Origin: Klebsormidium nitens
Lineage: Eukaryota > Streptophyta > Klebsormidiophyceae > Klebsormidiales > Klebsormidiaceae
Reading direction: 5' to 3'
DNA length: 44,140 nt
NCBI GenBank assembly: GCA_000708835.1
Contig: DF237546.1
Span: forward strand, 1 to 44,140
Positions 32,501 to 43,820 of this stretch are shown here, one piece after another. Under the pieces are notes generated by a model, which worked only from the letters and a program-made list of their open reading frames with translations, was not told the DNA's origin and did not search any database. The translations under genes and the position numbers were made by a program. Every line of letters begins with the position of its first letter. Position 1 is the stretch's first letter.

Positions 32501-35500
32501 TTGCAAGGTTGTACGAAACCCTGTCCCCTTTTCTTTTGAGTAGTAAAATGGCGAATCTTGGTACATTGCGATCAATTACCCACTCGTCTTCTCGCGAACC
32601 ATCAAGTAAGCGCTTTGTTGGGCGGCTGTGTTCAGATCTCGAGCGCGAAAGAGGGATGGCAAGGGGCGGACGGAGCGGCGGGAGCGGAATGGGCGGAAGG
32701 GGCGGAAGGGGCGGACAACCCGGCTGCGGCGGACGAGAGCGTCCAAGATGCGATTTCCAGGGGCAGGAGGATTCGTGAGCAGAGCGACCTGCCCCGTGAG
32801 CCCGAGGAACAGGTGAGTGCTTTACATGCAAGCTTAGGGGGTGCGTTTCTTCGATTCGACCAAGTTTTAGCGAATGGATCAATCAGTTCCGGGCACACTT
32901 TGCCGTGCTGTGGGAGTCAGCTTCGAAGGCCGCCAGGCAGCTGTATGCCAGCTCCAAGCTGGCCAGGCGCTCTTACTCGTAAGGGACCATACAAACGTGC
33001 ACGACCCTTATGCCATAGCTATTTTCAGCGTTGGCGACTCAAGTGCACCGCTGGGTTACATAGGTCGGGACCAGAACCACATGGGTGTCTTTGAGTCGCT
33101 TCTCAAGTGCATAGTGCTGGCCCCGGTTGTGCTGGTTTGTGGGGATTTATATTACGAGTATAGGACTCCTTTTTCGTCATTCCACTATGCATCATTCATT
33201 TGCGGTTCTCCAGGAATCGGGGCAATCTCAATTCATCTGTAGCCACTAGCGTACAAACCATCTTCGTAGAAGACCGTGGTGGATGTGAGCTCTTAGGTTC
33301 AAAGTCAGCACACGGCGTCTGGTTCGTTCCTGCTCCACCGTCCGCAAAAGTTCACGATAATCCCTGGGCCCTTCAACTTGAAGCCGCCCGTTTCTTTGCA
33401 TTTCTTGATCAGCGCCGGCCAATCCAGCCTCATCGTCCAAGCGCCACACCATACTTTCTAGAAAGGTCGTTGATGCTGTCGGAGATTGCATCATAGAACA
33501 TTCCTGCATAAGCGCACGCTTCGGTGTCTGTACTGTCGAGTTCAAAGAGGTCGCTTATCTGCTTGTTCGATAGGGGTGTCTCCACCGTTACGGCCACTGG
33601 ATTGGACTTATTTTCACCCGCAGCGTCTCTCTAAGCTCGACAACATGGCCACTGGTCAAGCCACTCGAGTCATCCTTGTCGCATGCCTGAAGTAAGTTGC
33701 CCGCAAACCGATTATTAAGTGTTGCTGGTGTTGTTTCGTGTAGATTGGCAGCCCGTTCGCAAGTGCGACCAGTCTAGATCTCGACCACTCTGGCATGTCC
33801 GAGGATGTGCCCTTTGGGCAGCCGCTCTCCGAAATTGAGAGCGGCCCTGCAACGGGCCTCGAAGCAGCCGAAAAGCTCCAGGTGCGTACGTTTCTGCTGT
33901 GTCCAGACAGTCTTTCGAGGGCCACGTGGCCTTTTGTTGTGGTACACGCAGTTTGCAGTGAAATGATCACCACCACTAATTCCCGAAGTTCCTGACGGCA
34001 GGTCGATTGATTTTGGTGCCTTGTGGAGGTCTGCAGGCTCTGCAGTGATTGAAAGTGCTTTCGTATGCAGGCTCCGGCGTCACTTGAAGGCCGCGCTGGC
34101 GAGTCGGGGAGGGTCGTGGGCCTGAAAAGGTCTTCCGTCTGGAGGAGCCCTCGGGTCAGCGCCAACTCTCGTGCGAGGGGCTCCGCGGCTGAAGTTCCGA
34201 GCTTGGTGAGTTTTGTGCTCCAATTGTCTGTTCAATTGCAGCATCAAGAGCCGCTGAGGTATTCGATCCTGCCTGGATTTATCAATGCACACCCTCGTCA
34301 CTGGACGGGTGTATATGAAGCAGATTTGTAGCAGCCATAAACGGGGCGCCCGAAGTTGCGCCCAAGATCAGGCTTTTAACGGCACTATCGGTCCGTTGCA
34401 GGCAGCATCGGGACTTCTCCGCCTCGATGGGTCGAGCGAGACACTAGGGGCCGTCGTCGCTTCGACGGAGGCTGCTGACCAGACTCCCATGCTAGATGAC
34501 CCGTCATCGAACACGGTGAGCCTCCATTCGTTGAGCCTCATAAGTGGAATCGCAGATTCAATGAAGGACTTGATACTCGTCAAGTTCACTCTGACCCTTT
34601 GCGCGTTGTCGAAACCGTCGAGAGGGCAACCAACGTGATCCGAATCCTTATCTGTCTAGCCTAGTGATTCTGTGCTCTCCAGATGTTTGCTTCGGGTGGG
34701 ACTTTGGCCTGGTTAAGGACTCTGATTTTGTCTCTTTTCTGCCTTCGAATGTGCAACTGACAGCATGTCGGACGGTCTGGCAATCTGGATTGATCGTGCA
34801 AACCGAGTTTCTTTGTGGTCTGTCATGGCATGCTACAGCTTCATGATTCTGATTGACCAGCCTACATTCCCTAATGCTGGTCATGAGTCGAGATCTAACT
34901 TCGTCTTTGCACGCCTGTTTGCAGGAGTCGTTGCCGGCTGCCCCTATGGATCCGGACGATGCCTCTGTCTCAATCGGGGACACCTCCGACGAGTCAGAGT
35001 CAGAGGAAGAGCCAACTTCTGAGGACGACCGCGGCATCGATGACTCTCTTCAGCCGAGCGCCGACGATGTCAACCTTTATCAGGCCATGGAGCAGGAGCA
35101 GCAGCAGGCTAGGGACGCGCCGGAGTCATTGGACGCAGCGTTTGCGGGCATGCGAATGGAAGCAGAGCAGAGGCGCCAGCGCGAAGAGGGGTGAGAAATT
35201 GCATTGTCGGCCCCTCCTCCCACCTCCGGACACGGACCTGTCTCGTTCGGCCAGACGTTGAGGCCGTTTTCTATGTGACAGTCGATCGCTTGTGTGAGCA
35301 GACCCGTTAGGAAAACATCTGAACCGTTGAATGCTTGCGCTGTACCAAGAAAGTCCCTATTGTTTTCTAGAAAGAAATAGGTTGTTTCTTGGTACACCGC
35401 TGCAAATCCGGCCATAGCACTTGCTTTTGCGCTGTACCAAGAATGACCCTATTGTATTCTAGAAAGAAACACGTTGTTTCTTGGTACATGTCAGCAGACT

Positions 35501-38500
35501 TGCCCCCCATCCCGCCGAGTTTCTACGGTACCAAGAAAGTCCCTATTGTGTTCTAGAAAGAAACAGGTTGTTTCTTGGTACACCGCTGCAAATCCGGCCA
35601 TACCACCAGCTTTTGCGCTGTACCAAGAATGACCCTATTGTATTCTAGAAAGTAACACGTTGTTTCTTGGTACATGTCAGCAGACCTGCCCGGCACGTGT
35701 TTGTGATCGAGTGTGCTATTTCAGGACCCGCCCCAACCATACTGTAAGAACCGCGGTACTAGCATTAGCCTTCCCCTATTCTTCCTCTATTCTACTGTTA
35801 ATTCAAACCCGTTTGAACTGGCACTTTCTGATTCCAGTAAGGGCGGAAACCGATGCGATCGCCCAGCATCAACAAACATCGCCCGTTTGTGCTGGCAGAC
35901 CGGTGCCGCTTGTTGAATGGCTCCTTTTTCTCTCTTTTTCTATGCCGAACCCTTATGGATTCCATCATCTTCCCTTCCAGGGCGGACGGTGGGTCATCGA
36001 TGGTGCTCTCCCAGGACCTTGTTGCTGTGCCCGAGCCAGCGGTGCACTCGGACACTCTGAGCGGGAACGAGGTTTTCAGAAAGGACGAGTTCCGCGTGAT
36101 GCGGGTTCATAGCTACGGCACCAATTGCTTCCACCAGACCGGAAAGAACCCAAGGGGCCGCTTCCCCGGCCCCAAGTTCTTCATGCAGCAAGAGGCTGCG
36201 CTCCTCAACCACGGGGTGCAAGTGGCGCTCCACAAGTGGTCGGGCAAGCGAACACCGGCAGGGGTTCCTATTGGGTGGCGAAGCTTCGCCTCGTATCCCG
36301 ACTGGGAGACGGCCCAAAGACACCTCCGAGCGGCCCATCATGGGTCGGTCAACGAGATTATCCAGCACGGGAAGCCGTGCAAGCCGTACCTCGACCTTGA
36401 CGGAAAGGATGGGCTCCCCTTTAGGCCCGATATGAGGCAAACAGACGTGGCGGGGGCGGAAACTGAGGGGCAGCAAAGGAACCCGGAAGTTCCGGGTGGG
36501 GTGAGTGGTGAGAGTGGGGCGGAAGTGGGGGCACAGCCGGGGGGTGAGGGGGCCGGAGAGCGTTATACGGCGGCAGAGGTGATCGAGATAGTCGAAGAGT
36601 GGTCTGAGATTGTCTTTGGAGAGTGCTACAACGTTCAGCTCAAGCGACCGAGCAGCTTTGTCTGGATGGAGAGTGGGGGCCAGTCGAAGTTCAGCTTGCA
36701 TCTGACAATCAACCACCTTGATCCCCGCCAGCTCATTTTTGGGGCCAATTCGGAGGGCGCTCTACACTTTGCGACGCGCCTCAAGAAACGGCTGCAACCC
36801 TGGCACCCAAGAGTTGCCTCGCTCATCGACTTGAACGTGTACACGAAGGACAGGGAATGGCGCACCCCCGGTAGCGCCAAGATTGAGAAGCCGGAGAGCG
36901 TGCTCACCTTCGTGAACCCCGCGCACACTTGGAAAGACGCTCTGATTACGTGGCTGGAACCTCCGGAGGTGAGCTGCTCTGCGGATCTTTGTATGTTTGT
37001 AGGGCCAGCCAGCAAAGACCTTTGCTCAAGCCCAGTAATCGACAATCCTCCCTGCTGGCACAGTAGCGCCTCCTTTTCTGGTTGCGAACTCCTTAAGTGG
37101 CTGGTAACCAGCCTGATTATTGCTAAGCATGCTAACCAACCAACCATCCTGCTTTGTCGCGAACTCGCTTCGATTAATACACTCCGCTTGATCGTAGGGT
37201 TTGCTGCTGACCAGCTTGCTAACTGAGTCGTAGCTTTTGCTTTTGCTACAATTGCGTATGCGCACAATTCAAGGAGCTGCGGCATCACTAAAAGAAGCTT
37301 ATTGTTCCGGGTTGTAATTATCAACTGCCGCATCGTTCACCTTTCCACTTTTCCAGGGCTTTTTGACACAGAGGTCCATCTGAAACGCCGGAGCTCCAGG
37401 CAATCAACGGTTGTCAAAAGGCACGGGCACTCGAACTCATCACTCTGTTGACATTGTGCGCGTTGTTTTTGGTGCAGGCCCATGAGGAGATTAAGCTGCC
37501 TTTCCAGCTTCCCAGTCGACTCCACGAAAGGTTCAAAAATCCTCGAATAATGTCCGAAAGGGGAACAGAGCGGAGCTCAGGAAACGACGATTTTGTCAAA
37601 GCCCGCATGCTGGTGTTGCTGAAGGAGCGGCTGCACCCGACTGCCTACGAGGAGGGCCCCCGGTTCAACTACACTGATCGATCCGAGCCTTGCTACACCG
37701 GCCGGGTCCATGAGAACCACCAGAATCTGACGTGTCATTTGAACCCAAACGGCAAGATCTATGCCCTCTGCTTTAGCACAAATGTCGGGGATTCGGAAGC
37801 CCCCTGTGTCAGCACGGCCTTCTGCCTCGGGGAGCTGTTTGAGGACAACATCACCTACGAGTCTGGTGCCGTCAGCGTTGACATGCAGTATCTGCAGCGG
37901 GATCCTGAGGCGTCGAACCGCGAGCTTCTGGCTGCCGTGGCTCAGGGGGAGAGGGTGGCGACGGATGCGCTGAAACTGAACACAGTGCTGAACGAGTAAG
38001 AGCCTCAAAGCCCCTCTTCTTGCAAGGTTTTGAGCTTAGAAACAAGCAAATTCGGTTGCCCCCTGTTTCCGCTCATTTACTCAAGATTTGCATGCGTGGC
38101 AACCTAGATTCGATGGCTTGGAAGCTTGGGCTGAGGGCCAAATCCGAAAATTGGTCAGACTGTCTTGTCTAGATTAACACCGGGGCACTTCCTTTATTCC
38201 TGGTCTAGCATCCCTGCCGATCCTGCGAGCTCTTTAGCTCTTGTCAATCACTACCGGCCGGCCTTCCTAAATGCGGTTTGTAACCTGTCTTCGGCAGTAT
38301 CAAGCACGGTTCCACATGTGCGGGACGATCATTTGAGCGAATACATCATGGTGTAGAGCAAAGATGTTCAACCAATGCTTGTTTGAAAACGGATATGGAG
38401 AGATTACAGGTCTGAGTATTCCGACGTCCTTGATTAAGTGAAGGTTTCAGTCAAGCCCCAAGGCTGTGAAAACCTTCCCCAAGGAGCATTTTCCTAAACG

Positions 38501-41500
38501 ATGGTCTCGAAATCTCTGCGCAGGTGGCTCGCAGGAGATTTTCCCGGCTCAGTCTCCGCTCCGGGGTCAACACTGGCAAGACAGAATGCTGCAAGAATGT
38601 AGTCAAGGAGATTCGTCAGACGAGCGCTCCCCAGGTGGTCAATGAACTCTACATCACGTATCGGGTGGCGCAGGCCAAGGATCTGAAGAAGCGCTTCCCT
38701 GAGACTGCGAACTACCTGGATCTCAAAGCCGACTATAAGGACGAGTGGTTCCCTGATCCTAACTGTCGCACCAACCTCTTAACGGCACTCCAGAACCGGG
38801 ACAAGTTCCCCCAGATTGTCGTTCAGGTGGATAGCCTCCTCAACCTACGTCCTCATGGCATTGGCGAGGTCGCCCCCTTCGACCTCGTCATTCTCGATGA
38901 GGTGGCCAGCATTCTGGCGCACCTGTCTTCCGCAACCTTGCGAAGCGGCCTGCAGACCGGGGAGCTCTTTTGCGAAATCGTGAAGAACGCCAAGCGCGTC
39001 CTGGCGATGGATGATGGGTACGGCCAGCGGGAGCACGAATTCTTCCAGCTGGCGGGGGTGCCGGGGAAGCTCGTCATCAACTGGAGGCGGGCAGCGGTGA
39101 GCGTGGCGGCAATTTGGGTTTAGACCTTCACTTCGAACGTCACTGCAATTGCGGGGCTAGTGCTGTATCTGAAGTCTTGAGTTTAGTTCCGAATGGTGGC
39201 ATTGTGAGCTTTCTCTCTCCAAACTGTAATTGCAGCTGTGTACTTTGAACTCTTCGTCTCTTGTTTCGAACAACGATAGACTTAATGGTCTGTGCACATT
39301 TCTCAGGAGATACCTCGTTTCTCGAAACAAGCAGAGGTCTGAATCATGTGTGGACACCTTTGGATTTGAGGCGGGCGCTTTCAAGTTATTTATGTGGAGC
39401 AGTATTCGCGGAACGGTGGTTTGCATTGGTCAACCCTTGAAGTCGTCAGTGGATTGATTTTTGCAGTGCGGCTCGGCACGGCGTGTACCAAGAATAGACC
39501 AGTAAGCTTCTAGAAAGAAGATGTGCTTTCTTGGTACATCTTTGCTTAAAGTCATACCGTGTGTACCACCAGATTGAAGTCGGTTCGACTTTACGCTCAG
39601 TTCCACCATCTGGATCACATTTGAAGCATATATTTCTATCCAACGACGCGCGGACGCAAAAGAGGATGAGATTGTGTTTGGCAACCAGTCAGCTTAGCCA
39701 ACAGCCGTGCCGCCCCAACATCCAGAATGTCTTCTTGTGGTTTGCAGGTGCCGTTGACGTTCCGCGTCTGCCAGGAGGAAGCGCGCTGGCTGGACCGCAT
39801 CGTTGCTGATTTGTCGGCCAATAGAAACGTCGTCGTCGTCAGCATGTCAGCCCGGGTGTTGGACAGGATCCGCGACCGTGTCACTTCGCACGAAGCTGGG
39901 CTCGGGCTAGCGGACGACGACATCCTCGTCCACAGGGCAATGAGCGGTGGTGAAAACGCAGCTCTTCTCGAGAACGTCAGTGTCAACTGGAGGGTCCGAC
40001 TGCTGATGTACAGCCCTTCGGTTGAGGCGGGCGTGAATTTCGATGAGGACTGGTTTTACAGCAAGTACCTCTACATGTGCAAGAAGAGCACGACCGCGCG
40101 GGCTGTCTGGCAGGCGTCCCTGAGGGTCCGGCGCACGGAGAGCGCCCTCGTGTACTGCTTTGTGCAGCAAGGCATCTCTATCCGGCTTGACTGCGCGCAG
40201 GAGATTCCTGCCGATCACTTGCAGGTAAGGTTCAGTGGCAATTGTGGTTGCAAGTGGTGTTGAGCACTAGCGAGCTTGCTTGTTGGTGATCTTTGCAAAC
40301 CGTAACCAGCCTTTGCTGCACATGATTTGTGTCGACTGCAAGATTCTGGCGTGTCTCTTGAAATTTACACTTGGAGATGTTGATGGTCGGGCGTTGCTGA
40401 CGTGTTTCCTTCATTCTGTGGTTACAGAGGACGTCTTCGTTGCCGCCAGGTCCGGATGATGAAGCTGGCGAGGGGGGTACCTCTGAGGTACTTGACCGTA
40501 AATCTTCAGCCTTTAGGCATCTTTCATGAATCTTACTGGTCGAGTGCTGCACGAGTTCAGATCCGTTTCGTTGCAGCGCCCAAGGTTAACTGTGTTCCAG
40601 CTGATATGACAATTGGACGGCCGACGTGTCCCTGTTGCACATGCTTTTCTTCACACTCGCACTGCAATGCGGGTTCTGCACGCGAATCATCACCCTTTGT
40701 TGGAGGCGAATTCAATGTCCGTTTTTGTCAACCAGGTACGCCTCGATCAGCAAGTCGCCGTTGAGTCGCCTCTAGAGGCCTCCCAGGACTTATCGCCCCC
40801 GGCTGAGACTGGATCCGCGGACCAACAGATTCCGTCCAAGAAAACGAAGCCCAAGGTGAATTTATGTTTGACTTGTCGGATAGAAGGATCGAAAGCTTGG
40901 ACGTTATAGTTGGTTCGATTCTGAATGGTCCAGCAGAGGGCTCGATGATGGCGAGTTATGCCATCTAGAAACGGCGATGCAGCATAAGTCCGTTCATAGC
41001 ATCGTCTTGAAGCATCGTCATTATCAAAATGGGCACTCGGTTGTCAGTGTTCGACATCCAGATTGGCATTGATGCTGATTTGTAGTAGCACTTGTGCAGA
41101 TGGAGCCGAGACTTGCTGTGGCAAATTGGTGATTGTCTAGGTTACAAATCAGCTGACATGCTCCTTCCATTTTCCAGGCGCGCCCCCCTGGTTTCTTTGT
41201 CCCACCGCGACGTGTGACGACCGCAGAGACACTTCAGTTCCTTCAAGCTTGCAATGCCCAGGTGGCGGTCGCCTGGCGTCGCGTGTTGTCGCGATCTGAG
41301 AACGGACCAGCGGCTGTCCGTTTGGTCGAAGATGGGCCTCTTTTCCGCACGCTGGCGCACACCGAGGCCGAGCGGCGCAATTCGGACGCCCGTTTGCTTC
41401 ACGAGTTCCAGTTGCAGGTTGCAAAAGCTGGTCATGTGGTGGAAGTGGAGCCGTACGAGGAGCCCGCTGAAAAGCGCAAGCGCAAAGGTCCGGGCCTCAG

Positions 41501-42443
41501 TGCAGAAGCGTACAGCGTCCTCGAAGCCAGGCTGCTGGGGTACGAGGAGTATCAGATTCTGAAGGAGCGCAGGGACGTCAAGCGGGACAGGGGGACGGAA
41601 TCGGTGGAGGTCAACAAGTACGAAGCTTGCGCATTCTACGGGCTCAAGGAGCTTAGCGAATCCTTCCTTCTACAGAAAGTGGTCGATTACAAGACCCCCT
41701 TCTCTGAGCCCCTGCTGTTTCTGCTTAAAGTATTGCTTCATGGTCGATTCCTCGACCCCGAAGCGGTTGGCCGTAAGGGTCAGGAGATTGTGAGGGTCGA
41801 GATCGCGCAAGAACTCATCAAGGATCTGGGCTTCAAGCACGCGTTCGATAGGTCCTTTACCCCTTCGCTTTTAAAGGGAGGCTTGATGAAGAAGCTGATG
41901 GAGTCTCGGCTTTTCAAGGGACGGCAAGTATACAGTGGGGGTAAGGCGTCTCTGGCAGAACAGTCTCCTGCGCAAATGTTCCAGATCGAACTGCCAAAGC
42001 CCGAGCCTGGGTGCGATCATCTGCTACCCGGACAGATCAAAAAGGTGGTCGATGCCGTGTTACGACAGATGGGCCTCAGGCTGGACGGCGCGGTGGAGGT
42101 TTCTCGCGGTGCAAGGCGTGGGAAGGGGAAGAACTACGAGTCTAGCTCTGGGAAGAACGACTACAAGTATAGGCTGCACGAAAAGAGTATTCAGCGAATG
42201 GCAAAGCTCGTAAAGCTGCAGTTTCGAGAGGTTCCCCGCGTCTGGCGCTGCCGGATGGATCTTCTTCCGGCAGTGCGCGATTTTCTGGACGAGGTAGATG
42301 CCAGCGAGTTTGACAATCTGCTACGTAGGCCGTCTGGTCTTCCCATGCTTGCTCACCTAGGCCCGCCAGAGGTTGACGGAGAGATTGACTTTGGTTCGAG
42401 GTGCATGATAGTTCCGCGGCCCCGCAACGATCGGTCCGCCTAA
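29584..42443 (+). CDS. Gene B: header module with 2A-like motif, HIRAN, UL52-like primase and UL9-like helicase
   Basis: Exons: 29584-29905, 30893-31036, 31216-31356, 31546-31611, 31752-31915, 32175-32264, 32636-32812, 32871-~33120, 33624-33691, 33752-33881, 34071-34205, 34402-34515, 34925-35190, 35981-36968, 37478-37995, 38535-39096, 39748-40224, 40428-40487, 40736-40855, 41178-42443. All phases agree except the unresolved join after the eighth exon. The header (basic exon, EsV-1-7-like zinc motif, charged helix, GGVEKNPGP) parallels gene A. Then come a HIRAN domain (GVSFEGRQ ... HDPYAIAIF ... GYIGRD), which in known proteins recognises DNA ends or damage, and acidic low-complexity linkers. 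An archaeo-eukaryotic primase follows: YLDLDG (DxD, ~36387), KFSLHLT (~36685), DLNVYTKDREWRTPGSAK (~36830). Next is a Cys/His-rich segment, and a UL9-like SF2 helicase: RSGVNTGKT, VILDEVAS, YSPSVEAGVNF and QASLRVRR. The last exon has 422 codons including stop and is unassigned. Primase plus origin-binding-type helicase implies a replication role. The closest named relatives are herpesvirus UL52/UL9 and similar proteins in eukaryotic mobile elements. Total ~2,000 residues. Confidence 0.8.
30166..30738. repeat. Intron-1 array of 56-bp palindromes in gene B
   Basis: Six units at about 30166-30222, 30287-30341, 30385-30440, 30490-30545, 30595-30650 and 30683-30738, with the same direction and spacer words as the array in intron 1 of gene A. 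The third and fourth are the most alike: TGTACCAAGGTTCTACC, then TTTCTAGAACAAT, then TTTCTTGGTACA. Confidence 0.85.
31754..31795 (+). other. 2A-like motif in gene B
   Basis: This codes KLLMIGGVEKNPGP at the same exon position and phase as in gene A (fifth coding exon, about residue 238). The downstream product would begin with Pro and carry HIRAN, primase and helicase; the upstream product would carry the zinc-binding header. The Asp of the canonical motif is Gly in both genes. Confidence 0.75.
32393..32565. repeat. Two further 56-bp palindromes in gene B
   Basis: Units at about 32393-32448 (TGTACCAAGGTTT ... TCTCGGTACA around TTTTCTAGAAG) and 32510-32565 (TGTACGAAACC ... AATCTTGGTACA). Both sit in the intron between the exons ending at 32264 and starting at 32636. 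They are more diverged than the others. Confidence 0.75.
35341..35674. repeat. Four palindromes as a 186-bp tandem duplication
   Basis: Units at 35341-35396, 35433-35488, 35527-35582 and 35619-35674, in the intron before the primase exon. Units 1 and 3 are almost identical (TGTACCAAGAAAGTCCCTATTG or CGGTACC start), as are units 2 and 4 (TGTACCAAGAATGACCC start), with the pair repeated at 186 bp. The spacer reads GCAAATCCGGCCATA, the reverse complement of the spacer word in the intron-1 arrays, so this set is inverted. The stems are nearly perfect over the full ~27 bp. Confidence 0.9.
39484..39538. repeat. Single palindrome in the helicase intron of gene B
   Basis: TGTACCAAGAATAGACC ... CTTCTAGAAAG ... 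CTTTCTTGGTACA, in the intron between the two helicase exons (39097-39747). Same family as the arrays, in one copy. Confidence 0.8.
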
Positions 42444-42705
42444 AGTGAGCACTCTGTATACTGAAGACCTAGCTTTTGTGTGTATATGTTGACGGGCAAC
42501 ACCAAGTACGTTGTTCACACTATTGTTGATGTCCTGATGGCCGTAGCATATTTGCATGAATGAAGTCTACTTGCATAACTTTGCCCAATTGTCTTATCAT
42601 AGATTGATGATGCATGTCGACAAATCCATATCGTGCAAATTCAGTGAGTTTCATTCAAGCAGCAATCGATTTTCCAGCCGTACTATCAATACAATACCCT
42701 TCAGC

Positions 42706-43218
42706 ATGGACGTAATCCTTGGATTTCAGCCACGCGATCGGATTGCTATCGCTGAAATGGATCGACAGACACTTGAATCGGTAAGACTTGCTATAATTCG
42801 CGCATACACCGAGCTTGGCATCTCAAGTACAATATTGGACGTTGGAACGTTAGCTGGCCCACGGGCCTTGTGTAGACCGTATAGTTTAAAGCACATATGT
42901 CGAAGTGTCGTGCGTTCGTTAAAAAACGAAGGATTTGAGGCGAGCTGGGATCGGACCGGCCTGTTTGGAAGCCCGTATATGGTAAACGTGTCCTGGTCGG
43001 CCGCCTTGAAACGAGTCACTCGAATGAGGAAAGCCAGACGATCACATCGAAATCATACAAACGGCTCGTCTTTGATTGATCACGGACACCACCAGCTAGA
43101 ACGCGAATCGCCAATTTACACTAGCCGTTTTTGGGACGAAAGCTCTGAAGTCGTGGATCTTAAACTTGATGCACTTGTCAACCCATCAAAGCTTCGTAAC
43201 ACAACCATGTTAAAGTGA
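42706..43218 (+). CDS. Unrecognised intronless reading frame
   Basis: An open frame of 170 residues from ATG 42706; the frame is open back to 42556, but the upstream part looks like non-coding low-complexity sequence. The product has a helical N-terminal half (LGFQPRDRIAIAEMDRQTLE), then a segment with a VVRSLKNEGFEASW pattern ending near YMVNVSWS, and a basic RKARRSHRN tail. Short basic proteins of this pattern are common in large DNA viruses, but I cannot assign a family. It lies 0.26 kb after the stop of gene B in AT-richer sequence without recognisable introns, and is convergent with the next frame. Confidence 0.45.
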   Translation: MDVILGFQPRDRIAIAEMDRQTLESVRLAIIRAYTELGISSTILDVGTLAGPRALCRPYSLKHICRSVVRSLKNEGFEASWDRTGLFGSPYMVNVSWSAALKRVTRMRKARRSHRNHTNGSSLIDHGHHQLERESPIYTSRFWDESSEVVDLKLDALVNPSKLRNTTMLK

Positions 43219-43280
43219 ATTATGCCGTGGAGGTACTACAAAGGAGCCTAAACACCGTCATACCGAAGGCCATGCCAGCC

Positions 43281-43820
43281 TCAGATCAGACCAGTTTTTT
43301 TTGCAACGATCGATTTCGTATGTAAGTCGGCTTCTTTTGAACGGGCCTTCGCTCCGTCGTCTTCAATGAACGGAATAATCCTGCCACGTGTCCGGCGGTG
43401 ACCCGGATGCATTGCTTTATGGAAGTCTTCCACTTTCATTTTAAGAGCGGTCGTCCTGTAAGAGCCCTGAAACCCCAGTTGCTCCGAAGCTCGCTTCTCG
43501 ATTGGTAACCCGCTCAAGGTAACTGCATATGCATAGCGTTTTTGACGGCTTCCTCTGGTCGTTTCTTCTGCAAGAACTCCTGCTTTGTACGGCAGCTTAA
43601 GCGATTCTTGACGTTTGAGTCTCTGGTAGAGCGTGCTGCCAGCACGAGTACCAACTTGAGAAACTCGGCCATTACTTGCGCTAATAAGGAATCGCCCGTT
43701 ACTCAGGAGATTGGATCGATCCACTACTGAGCTCTTGGACATGTCAAAAGCACCTAGAATACGAAAGGATCGAAAATTGCCGTCTCCGGCTATAAGATGC
43801 TGCGAGTCATGATCATCCAT
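43281..43820 (-). CDS. Unrecognised intronless basic protein
   Basis: A 179-residue open frame on the - strand, 62 bp from the stop of the preceding + strand frame. The product is basic and rich in Arg/Lys/Ser, with no signal peptide, membrane segment or familiar motif; sections such as RQKRYAYAVTLSGLPIEKRA look like real protein rather than chance translation. The tight convergent spacing and lack of introns differ from every other gene in the window. Confidence 0.45.
   Translation of the reverse strand: MDDHDSQHLIAGDGNFRSFRILGAFDMSKSSVVDRSNLLSNGRFLISASNGRVSQVGTRAGSTLYQRLKRQESLKLPYKAGVLAEETTRGSRQKRYAYAVTLSGLPIEKRASEQLGFQGSYRTTALKMKVEDFHKAMHPGHRRTRGRIIPFIEDDGAKARSKEADLHTKSIVAKKTGLI

Noticed and set aside
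33200-33496. Possible extra exon of gene B between the two HIRAN parts
   Set aside because: An open + strand frame exists and CAG/TAG acceptor-like sites occur, but no donor and phase combination joins it cleanly to both neighbours.
29584-42443. Helitron or Polinton/Maverick identity for gene B
   Set aside because: No HUH relaxase motif, no protein-primed DNA polymerase B, no integrase and no capsid gene is visible; the primase is of the UL52-like AEP type.
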